Below, piece after piece: positions 1 through 5,857 of a stretch of DNA of 6,699 nt (position 1 is its first letter; every line of letters begins with the position of its first letter). The position numbers were made by a program, and so were the translations under genes. The notes under the pieces were generated by a model that was given only the letters and a program-made list of their open reading frames with translations, was not told where the DNA came from and did no database searches. The DNA is from DATFJZ01 sp046482845 (GTDB lineage Bacteria > Desulfobacterota > Desulfobacteria > Desulfobacterales > Desulfobacteraceae): NCBI GenBank assembly GCA_046482845.1, contig JAWOEJ010000296.1:1-6699 (forward strand). The letters run 5' to 3'.

Positions 1-1
1 C

Positions 2-985
2 AGGGTTGTCCCCTCTGCTGCTGCCCTGCTTGGCGCTTTAACAAAGGCCGGTCCCTTTTCCCATTTACAAAATCTGTTTGGTGGGCTCACAGATGTGACA
101 AAAACGTCCATCCAGGAAAATTTGCAGTCCAGCCCTTTTTTTTCAGAAATGAAAGCAGATCCATCCCTTATGGGAGAAAGCGCCGGACAGACAGGAAAGA
201 TGCTGCAGCAGCTTGGGGAGAAACTCCTTGAACTGGCCTTAAAATCTGAACAGGCAGACAAGGGTTTTCTGCCCCGGGTTCTAAATCAAAGCGGTCTGCT
301 TCACGAAAGAAATCTGTCCCGGCTTTTATTTAATCCGCCCTCTGTTTTGGGGAAAGAATCTCCTGTTTTGGGGAAGGAATTCTTAGCTGCGGGGAAAGAT
401 GTTCCTGTTTTTGGGAAAGAACTGCCTGAAAAATTTTCTGATCTGGATCTCAAGGCCTTTGTTTTAAAATCCCTGGCAGGAGATACGGGAAAAGATCCAG
501 GCCTGATCCGGTCTTTAAAGGGGTTTGCTGAAACCATTGAAAAATTTCAGGTTTTAAATCATCACACCTCAGATACCAATAGATATTTGATTCCCTTTCC
601 TGTTTTTGCCGATGATTCACTGGGGTCAGGACAGCTTTTCCTGGATCTGGGCAAAGCCGCCAGGGAAAGGGACAAAAAGGAAAGCCGTCTGATTAAACTC
701 TCCATTCTTTTGAATATGTCTTTCCTGGGTGCCGTCAGGGTGGACGGGTCTGTTCTGAACAAGGAGATTTCAGGGATTTTCAAGGTCTCCAGTGAGGACA
801 TGGTTAAATTTGTAAAATCGCATATTCCAGATCTTAAAAAAGCGCTTTTAAAACAGGGGTTTACCCTGACCAGCATGGAATGCCGAATGGCCGCTTCTGC
901 AGACCTTGAAGAAAATGCGCTTTTTAATATGGTTTTAAAAGAGGATCAGGACAGGGCAGAGCAGGGTGTGGATATAATTATATGA
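2..985 (+). CDS. Flagellar hook-length control protein FliK-like, 5'-truncated by the window edge
   Basis: The frame is open from the left edge to TGA at 983-985, giving 327 visible residues. A GTG at 95 could be called as the start, but 31 in-frame codons without a stop lie before it, so the true start is probably outside the window. The middle has the pattern VLNQSGLLHERNLSRLL followed by DLKAFVLKSL, as seen in FliK-like proteins (sGL..E..L, then D.K..L). Visible residues about 196-296 fit the Flg_hook C-terminal domain: an IPFPVF strand, LSILLNMSFLGAVRVDGSVL, then a helix ending in LKKALLKQGFTLTSMECRM. The end, VDIII, resembles the short hydrophobic end of this family. FliK proteins pass through the flagellar export apparatus, measure hook length and switch export specificity. 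The linker carries a four-copy 7-residue repeat. The last four bases overlap the next start (ATGA), implying translational coupling. The family call rests on pattern alone; a neighbouring flagellar gene would strengthen it. Confidence 0.66.
   Translation, partial: RVVPSAAALLGALTKAGPFSHLQNLFGGLTDVTKTSIQENLQSSPFFSEMKADPSLMGESAGQTGKMLQQLGEKLLELALKSEQADKGFLPRVLNQSGLLHERNLSRLLFNPPSVLGKESPVLGKEFLAAGKDVPVFGKELPEKFSDLDLKAFVLKSLAGDTGKDPGLIRSLKGFAETIEKFQVLNHHTSDTNRYLIPFPVFADDSLGSGQLFLDLGKAARERDKKESRLIKLSILLNMSFLGAVRVDGSVLNKEISGIFKVSSEDMVKFVKSHIPDLKKALLKQGFTLTSMECRMAASADLEENALFNMVLKEDQDRAEQGVDIII
341..424 (+). repeat. 21-bp in-frame minisatellite, four units, in the FliK-like linker
   Basis: Four consecutive 21-base units start at 341, 362, 383 and 404. 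They encode SVLGKES, PVLGKEF, LAAGKDV and PVFGKEL. The core is Val-Leu-Gly-Lys-Glu, with GGGAAAGA or a close variant in each unit. Units 1, 2 and 4 are very similar and unit 3 has diverged. The repeat keeps the reading frame and sits between the N-terminal region and the C-terminal Flg_hook-like domain, where FliK proteins vary most in length. Confidence 0.85.
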
Positions 986-1503
986 AAACCAGGGGGATTC
1001 AAATCGGGGTTGGTTTTTTTGCCCTGTGCACAGGTGCTTTGATTTATCTTGTGGGCCGGCCTCCGGAATCCACCTATTTTGTGGATCAGTTTTTTTACAA
1101 ATTTACTTTATATGGAATCATTCCAAATATTTTTGGAAGTGCCCATAACAATCTGGCATCTTTTCTGCACGTGTTTTCCTTTGTAATGATATCAGCAGGT
1201 ATTTCAGCTGATTCAAAAACCGGATATTTAATGACAGCCCTGGGCTGGGCCGCGGTTAATACGGCTTTTGAAGTCGGTCAATATTTTGACACGGCTGCTG
1301 CCGCCATGGTTCCGGCATGGTTTGAAAATTATCCCCTGCTTGAAGCAGTGGACAAATATTTTACAGCCGGCTGTTTTGATATCTTTGATATTGCAGCTGT
1401 TTTTGCAGGCGCAGCAGCTGGTTTTTTTGTACTGGTTGGTATAGACCTTTATCTTGTAAGATCAGGGGTGAGCTCAAACTATTTGAAGAAAAAAGGATTT
1501 TAA
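982..1503 (+). CDS. Small multispanning membrane protein, VanZ-like
   Basis: This 173-residue protein has about four hydrophobic segments, near residues 8-25, 60-77, 82-98 and 135-157. The layout fits the VanZ-like family: a histidine in the second segment (SFLHVFSFVMIS, H63), an acidic residue and glutamine ending the third (FEVGQYF, E97 and Q100), then a paired-aspartate motif leading into a small-residue helix (CFDIFDIAAVFAGAAAGFF, D133 and D136). VanZ was named from a teicoplanin-resistance gene, but most family members have no known reaction, so no function is claimed. The start ATG overlaps the stop of the upstream gene. Only a weak purine stretch (AGGGTG, about 963-968) precedes it, so translation is probably coupled. 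The stop at 1501-1503 is immediately followed by the next start. It could instead be an unrelated inner-membrane protein. Confidence 0.6.
   Translation: MKTRGIQIGVGFFALCTGALIYLVGRPPESTYFVDQFFYKFTLYGIIPNIFGSAHNNLASFLHVFSFVMISAGISADSKTGYLMTALGWAAVNTAFEVGQYFDTAAAAMVPAWFENYPLLEAVDKYFTAGCFDIFDIAAVFAGAAAGFFVLVGIDLYLVRSGVSSNYLKKKGF
1491..1497 (+). promoter_or_regulatory. Shine-Dalgarno site for the first Ig-repeat gene
   Basis: AAAAGGA lies 6 bases before the ATG at 1504, inside the last codons of the membrane-protein gene. It supports the start at 1504 and gives the downstream gene its own ribosome entry even though the two coding regions directly abut. Confidence 0.7.
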
Positions 1504-3162
1504 ATGAATAAGATAAGTGCTTTAAAAATCATGCGGGGGGCAGCTGGATGTTTTGTTGCTGTTCTGGGGATGGCAGCCATTATTGCAACCGGTGGAGACA
1601 GCGGGGGAGGGTCTGACGATGCAGCACCACCGGCAACCGGTGTGGTAATTGATATGCCGGCTGACGGCAGTGCCTATGTTAACGGCAGCACTGTCAGTTT
1701 TATCAGTAAATTATCAGAGCCGGCCGATGGTGAGACCTATACGTATTCCTGGGTTTCAGACCAGGACGGGGAGCTTGGCACGACAACCAATGTCGCCTCC
1801 AGTGCCCTTTCTTCAGGTTCACATGAAATTATTCTGACGGTAACAGACGCTGCCGGTAATACCGTGGGCTCTGATTCAGTCAACATTACCATTGGCGAGG
1901 CAGATACCTCTTCTGATACCACACCATCAAACACCCCGCCCAATGCAGACATTACCTCACCTTCAACCCTTCTATCCTTTAATACAGGGGAAACCATTAC
2001 CTTTGAAGGAACAGGAACAGATGCTGAAGACGGTACTTTGACCGGAGATTCCCTTGTGTGGGGGTCAGACCGGGACGGCGGCCTTGGTACAGGCACCTCC
2101 CTTTCCAATGCCAGCCTAAGTGAAGGCGAGCATACCATTACCCTCACGGCTTCAGACAGCAGCGGCAGTTCAGCCATGGCGTTTATCATTATCACGGTGG
2201 GGTCTTCGGCCAATGCGCCGGCGGTTATAATTTCAAGTCCTGCAGAAAGTCCTTCAGGCACCTATGAGGCCAAAGCCGGGGATACCATCAATTTTACCGG
2301 CAGTGCATCAGACTTTGACGGATCTCCCATTGCAGATGAAAATCTTGAATGGATTTCTTCAAGGGAGGGAAAAATTGGAACCGGCAGCGTATTGGCCCTT
2401 GACACCAGCAATATCCCTTTGAAAAATGCGCCCTTAAAAGAGGGTGACCATACCATTTACCTCAGAGCTTCAGGCAGTGCAGGCACAGGTCAGGCATCCA
2501 TAGAAATCACCCTTGTGAATACAGGCCCTGCTGCAGACATATCCAATCCACCCAAAACCTGCCCAGATACCAATACCCTGTGCCAGACCTTTGCCCCGGG
2601 AGAATGGATTGATTTTCATGGAACTGCTTCAGACAGTGAAGACGGGGACCTTTCCGGAGACAGTCTTGAATGGCGATCCCATATAGACGGGCTTCTGGGA
2701 ACGGGTGAAAGCCTGAGTATCAATACAGACAATGTCCAGGCCCTGAACAATTCCCCCATGACCCATGGGGAGCATATCATCACCTTGATGGCAAAGGACA
2801 GCTGGGGCTCAACTGGAACAGATTCGATTATCATCAATATCGGGGAAAACACCCCGCCTGTCCCTTCCATTACCTACCCTGAAGGGGATTATACCAGTCC
2901 GGCACCCACAGGCTATGTTACTTTTTACGGAAAGGCCGAAGACGCGGAAGAAGGGTCACTTACAAGCGATACCCTGGAATGGTACCGCTCGGATCAGGCC
3001 AATAAAATCACGCCCGAGGAAGCATCGGGATCAGGGGTGCTGACCTCCTCAGTAAGGCTTGATATTTCTTCCTTTGAAGCAGGCACCCATACCATTACCC
3101 TTGTGGCCACAGACAGCAATGGGGAAAAAGGGGTTGTCACGCGCAGTATAACCGTTCCCTAG
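1504..3162 (+). CDS. Secreted or envelope-attached protein with five Ig/PKD-like repeats
   Basis: The 552-residue product opens with an export signal: basic residues K3, K8 and R11, then a hydrophobic stretch of about residues 12-29. A Gly/Asp-rich segment follows (ATGGDSGGGSDD, residues 28-39). The rest is five Ig/PKD-like modules at about 46-131, 146-232, 239-336, 342-446 and 452-551. Each follows the pattern I.sP, then Ge.i.F.G.a.D.EDG.L..dsLeW.Sd.dG.lGtG, then L..GeHtItL.A.Ds.G, ending in a hydrophobic strand. Such modules are beta-sandwich spacers in cell-surface and secreted proteins; binding partners cannot be read from the sequence. No enzyme motif is seen. The signal region lacks a lipobox cysteine where one would be expected. 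The gene follows the membrane-protein gene with no gap. The next gene encodes a longer relative with the same module, probably from duplication. The five-module reading is clear; the biological role is unknown. Confidence 0.8.
   Translation: MNKISALKIMRGAAGCFVAVLGMAAIIATGGDSGGGSDDAAPPATGVVIDMPADGSAYVNGSTVSFISKLSEPADGETYTYSWVSDQDGELGTTTNVASSALSSGSHEIILTVTDAAGNTVGSDSVNITIGEADTSSDTTPSNTPPNADITSPSTLLSFNTGETITFEGTGTDAEDGTLTGDSLVWGSDRDGGLGTGTSLSNASLSEGEHTITLTASDSSGSSAMAFIIITVGSSANAPAVIISSPAESPSGTYEAKAGDTINFTGSASDFDGSPIADENLEWISSREGKIGTGSVLALDTSNIPLKNAPLKEGDHTIYLRASGSAGTGQASIEITLVNTGPAADISNPPKTCPDTNTLCQTFAPGEWIDFHGTASDSEDGDLSGDSLEWRSHIDGLLGTGESLSINTDNVQALNNSPMTHGEHIITLMAKDSWGSTGTDSIIINIGENTPPVPSITYPEGDYTSPAPTGYVTFYGKAEDAEEGSLTSDTLEWYRSDQANKITPEEASGSGVLTSSVRLDISSFEAGTHTITLVATDSNGEKGVVTRSITVP
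1639..3156 (+). repeat. Array of five Ig/PKD-like modules in the first repeat protein
   Basis: Modules lie at about 1639-1896, 1939-2199, 2218-2511, 2527-2841 and 2857-3156. Modules 2 and 5 end with the identical 13-mer CATACCATTACCC (2131-2143 and 3088-3100), coding the HTITL strand. Module 3 has a variant, CATACCATTTACC, near 2449. Module 1 is the most diverged: it has no EDG.L.gdsL segment, and its HEIILTV replaces HTITLTA. Modules 3 and 4 carry insertions of about 10-15 residues before the L..GeH turn. Confidence 0.75.
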
Positions 3163-3190
3163 AGAAGACATATCACTTGATAATCGAATA

Positions 3191-3196
3191 AAAGGA
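3191..3196 (+). promoter_or_regulatory. Shine-Dalgarno site that decides the start of the large Ig-repeat gene
   Basis: AAAGGA ends at 3196. Two in-frame ATG codons follow, at 3198 and 3204. The first leaves only one base of spacing, too short for normal initiation. The second leaves seven, which is near optimal. The start at 3204 is therefore preferred. The two readings differ by two residues (MN) before the signal peptide. Confidence 0.7.
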
Positions 3197-3203
3197 AATG
3201 AAT

Positions 3204-5753
3204 ATGTTTGACCATCTCATGACTTTTTTTAAAAAAAGAACAGCCTGCTTTGCCAGCTTTTTTGTTTTTTTTATCATGACGCTTGTGTCAGCCTTTGGTG
3301 CAGAACCTGTGGTTACCATCACATCTCCGGATGATGGCTCTGACGCTTTTTACGGAAATCGTGTGGATTTTGTGGGCAGCGCTGTTGATGATACAGACGG
3401 GGATTCAATTGTTTCTTACAGCTGGATATCGGACCTGGACGGTGCGCTTTCCGCAGATCTGACCTTTCATTCAGACAACTTAAGCGTGGGCGAACATTCG
3501 ATTACGCTCTTTGCAACAGATTCAGAATCTGAAATTGGGATTGCCGTAATTACTTTAACTATTATGAACAATAATCCCACTGCTGAGATCTCTTCTCCCA
3601 ACGGAGGTCAGAGCTTTGACTATGGAGAAAATATCAATTTTACAGGAACAGGAACAGACATAAAGGACGGGGCCCTCAGCGGTAACAGTCTGTCCTGGTC
3701 CTCAGATATTGACGGTGTGATCGGGGCGGGTCAGGATTTCGGCACCACTAACCTTTCCAGAGGCTCACACACCATTACCCTGACTGTCACAGATTCCAAC
3801 GGCGGCACAGGAACTGCCGCAGTGGTTATACATGTCAGAAACACCGGTCCGGAAATTGAGATAAGTGCTCCGGCAGACGAAACAGATTTTGCCTTTGGTG
3901 AGCTGATTCATTTTCAGGGAAACGTTTTAGACCCTGAAGAAGGCAATTTGACCGGGGATGCCCTTGTCTGGACCTCAAGCCGGGGAGATCCCATGGGAAC
4001 AGGGGAAAGTTTTGCCATTGATACGCTCTCAATCGGCAGCCATGTCATAACCCTGACTGCAACGGACAGCGAAGGCGCAATCGCAGAGGCATCCATCAAT
4101 ATCACAGTGAAGGATCAGGGGCCTGACAGTATTTCCATTGACAAGCCCATGGACGGGGCAAGTTTTTATCTCGGTGAATTTATCGAATTTGCAGGAAGAG
4201 CTTTTGACAAAGAAGACCAGCCTTTAGAAGATGTTTCCCTGGTGTGGACTTCAGATTTTGAAAAAACATCATCGAATCCAACAGGAACAATAGGTGAGGG
4301 AAATTCCTTTTCAGTAAACAATCTGAAAAAAGGAGAACACCTGATAACCCTGACGGCAACAGACAGCAGCAATGCGTCTGTTTTAACCTTTATTGTGATA
4401 GAGGTGCTCAATCAGCTTCCAGTTCCCCGGATCACAGCGCCTTTAAACAACGCGTCCTTTGTTCAGGGGGAAGAAGTCAATTTTTCAGCCAGTGTCACCG
4501 ATGCCGAAGATGAGCAGCTTACCGGCAGCGCCCTTGTCTGGAACTCAGATATAGATGATGTGATCGGTACGGGTGTGACCCCGTCAGCTGTTCTTTCACC
4601 TGGAAAGCACACCATTACCCTTATGGCCATTGATTCCCAGGGTGACAGCGCAGAAGACAGCATTTCCCTGACCGTTGAAGCCGGACAGGAAAATGACCCA
4701 TTAGCCCTTGAAAAAGACAATGTGTCAGTTAATTCCGTGTCTCTGTGTCTGGATGCCACTGAAACCATAAGTATCACCGGCGGATTCCTGCCCTTAAGAG
4801 CCAGTATAAAGCAGTATTCTCCACAAATTGTTGAATCTGAGATCACCCAGCGTATATTGACAATCAACCCCCTGGAAACCGGGACCACAACACTTGAGGT
4901 CCGGGATCACAATGAACATGTCATTTCTTTGACGGTTGAGGTGCTGCCCGAATCAGGCGAATTTTCCACTGCCAGCGCAGGACCGGATCAAAATGTGATG
5001 GAATTTGAAACTGTGACCCTTGACGGGTCTTTTTCAGTGCCGGGCAATTACGGAATCACATCCTGGAACTGGCAGCAGATCAGCGGGAGCGTAAATGTGG
5101 TTCTGGCAGATCCCTCAGCTGAAATAACGACCTTTGTGGCCCCTTGTGCGGATTTTGTCTCATCATTGACCTTTCAGCTGACCATAACAGACAATAAGGG
5201 AAATAAAAGTACAGACGAAATAACAGTGAGTGTTGGGGACAACGGCATAGAGCAATTTCCAGATCTGGCGGCCACCTTTAAAAGTGCCGACGGCTCCCAT
5301 AATCTGGGCATGAACATAGTTGGACAGGGGGATCTGGTTCTGCTCAAGGGCCGTTATTCAGAATTTGTTTCAGAACAGTACAACAGGCCGGGCAATATGA
5401 TTTACGGGCTGATACAGTGCAGAATCAAGGTACCCTCTCCAGGGGACAGTGCTGATTTTATTATTTATCTGCCCCAGGGCCTGGCCCAGGACTACAGCTG
5501 CTACAAGTACAATGATGCAAAGGGGTGGTATGGGGTCACAGAAAACATCATGTTTGATGCCGCCAGGCAAAAAGCGTATATTTCCATTGTGGACGGCGGT
5601 CCCTGTGATGATGACGGCGCTGCCGACGGGATCATCACCGATCCCCTGACCTTTGGCACCCCGCCCATGGAAAACACCGACCCGCCTGCAGCAGAGCAAG
5701 ATAGCGGAGGCGGCGGCGGAGGCGGCGGCTGCTTTTTATCCACCCTTTTCTAA
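3204..5753 (+). CDS. Large secreted multidomain surface protein: Ig/PKD-like repeats, choice-of-anchor-U-like domain, Gly-Cys tail
   Basis: The start at 3204 gives 849 residues; the ATG at 3198 would give 851. Numbering here is from 3204. Residues 10-12 (KKR) and a hydrophobic core to about 30 form a signal peptide, with cleavage near residue 32 or 33 (SAFGAEP). Five Ig/PKD-like modules follow at about 35-120, 124-212, 215-302, 307-402 and 406-491, of the same type as in the preceding protein. Next are a BIg2-like domain at about 500-580 (ITGGFLP, then ILTINPLETGTTTLEVRD) and a PKD/REJ-like domain at about 590-676 (AGPDQNV, ITSWNWQQISG, LTFQLTITDNKG). Residues about 690-816 resemble the choice-of-anchor-U domain: DFIIYLP, SCYKYNDAKGW, then the acidic loop VDGGPCDDDGAADGIITDP. 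The tail is DSGGGGGGGGCFLSTLF, like the Gly-run/Cys-Phe ends of surface proteins in related bacteria. The protein is probably exported and surface-associated; the ligand is unknown. Its stop codon lies in the flanking repeat array, so the tail may be shortened. Confidence 0.8.
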   Translation: MFDHLMTFFKKRTACFASFFVFFIMTLVSAFGAEPVVTITSPDDGSDAFYGNRVDFVGSAVDDTDGDSIVSYSWISDLDGALSADLTFHSDNLSVGEHSITLFATDSESEIGIAVITLTIMNNNPTAEISSPNGGQSFDYGENINFTGTGTDIKDGALSGNSLSWSSDIDGVIGAGQDFGTTNLSRGSHTITLTVTDSNGGTGTAAVVIHVRNTGPEIEISAPADETDFAFGELIHFQGNVLDPEEGNLTGDALVWTSSRGDPMGTGESFAIDTLSIGSHVITLTATDSEGAIAEASINITVKDQGPDSISIDKPMDGASFYLGEFIEFAGRAFDKEDQPLEDVSLVWTSDFEKTSSNPTGTIGEGNSFSVNNLKKGEHLITLTATDSSNASVLTFIVIEVLNQLPVPRITAPLNNASFVQGEEVNFSASVTDAEDEQLTGSALVWNSDIDDVIGTGVTPSAVLSPGKHTITLMAIDSQGDSAEDSISLTVEAGQENDPLALEKDNVSVNSVSLCLDATETISITGGFLPLRASIKQYSPQIVESEITQRILTINPLETGTTTLEVRDHNEHVISLTVEVLPESGEFSTASAGPDQNVMEFETVTLDGSFSVPGNYGITSWNWQQISGSVNVVLADPSAEITTFVAPCADFVSSLTFQLTITDNKGNKSTDEITVSVGDNGIEQFPDLAATFKSADGSHNLGMNIVGQGDLVLLKGRYSEFVSEQYNRPGNMIYGLIQCRIKVPSPGDSADFIIYLPQGLAQDYSCYKYNDAKGWYGVTENIMFDAARQKAYISIVDGGPCDDDGAADGIITDPLTFGTPPMENTDPPAAEQDSGGGGGGGGCFLSTLF
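3306..4676 (+). repeat. Array of five Ig/PKD-like modules in the large surface protein
   Basis: Modules lie at about 3306-3563, 3573-3839, 3846-4109, 4122-4409 and 4419-4676, roughly 86-96 residues each. Modules 2 and 5 share CACACCATTACCC (3768-3780 and 4608-4620), which differs by one base from the 13-mer in the upstream gene. Repeated protein signatures are G.ALVW.SDIDDVIGTG-like segments and HTITLTATDS-like strands. Module 1 is the least typical (YSWISDLDGALS), as is the first module of the upstream protein (YSWVSDQDGELG), which suggests that whole arrays, not single modules, were duplicated. Confidence 0.75.
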
Positions 5754-5780
5754 ATACCGTAAATACCGGTAAATACCGGG
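5751..5780 (+). repeat. Three tandem copies of an AAATACCG decamer
   Basis: AAATACCGT, AAATACCGGT and AAATACCGGG follow one another from 5752, starting inside the stop codon of the large surface-protein gene. The reading frame of that gene meets TAA at 5751 and again at 5760. The perfect palindrome TACCGGTA lies at 5764-5771. The third copy merges into the longer repeat units that follow. Confidence 0.75.
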
Positions 5781-5857
5781 ACACTTTACCTATTTCGGTA
5801 AAAACGGGGACACTTGGTAAAAACGGGGACACTTTACCTATTTCAAAATACGGGGAC
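5768..5857 (+). repeat. Short interspersed repeat array (GGTAAA / GGGGACAC / TTTACCTATTTC blocks), possibly REP/RAYT-associated
   Basis: Two 29-base units, 5768-5796 and 5816-5844, match at 27 of 29 positions. Between them, 5797-5815 is a 19-base shortened copy lacking the final ten bases. A last partial copy, AAAATACGGGGAC, occupies 5845-5857. Each full unit carries GGTAAA and its reverse complement TTTACC, so it can fold as a 6-bp stem; neighbouring units can also pair with each other. From memory, similar AAATAGGTAAAGTGTCCCC-type sequences flank REP-associated Y1 (IS200-like) transposase genes in many bacteria. No transposase is present here, so that link is inference. Confidence 0.7.

Noticed and set aside
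95..985. GTG at 95 as the start of the FliK-like gene
   Set aside because: The same frame is open without a stop back to base 2, and the GTG has no clear Shine-Dalgarno sequence (GGTGGGCTCACA precedes it). The gene is more likely cut by the window edge.
1537..1551. AAGC at residues 13-16 of the first Ig-repeat protein as a lipobox
   Set aside because: It follows Arg11 by only one residue, so there is no hydrophobic core before the cysteine; the hydrophobic stretch lies after it.
1737..2261. Long open frame on the minus strand inside the first Ig-repeat gene (similar ones at 4463-4888, 562-876 and 5370-5699)
   Set aside because: These are antisense shadows of well-supported + strand genes, rich in Ser, Pro and Val from reversed repeat codons, with no recognisable domain or ribosome site.
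3163..3203. Promoter in the 41-base gap between the two Ig-repeat genes (TTGATA near 3177)
   Set aside because: No matching -10 box at proper spacing is visible before the ribosome site; the gap is too short to support a call.
5764..5838. Rho-independent terminator after the large surface-protein gene
   Set aside because: The stems are only 6 bp (GGTAAA/TTTACC), AT-rich, and not followed by a run of T.
5768..5844. CRISPR-like reading: two 29-base repeats separated by 19 bases
   Set aside because: The 19-base 'spacer' is itself a shortened copy of the repeat, there are only two full units, and no cas gene is present.
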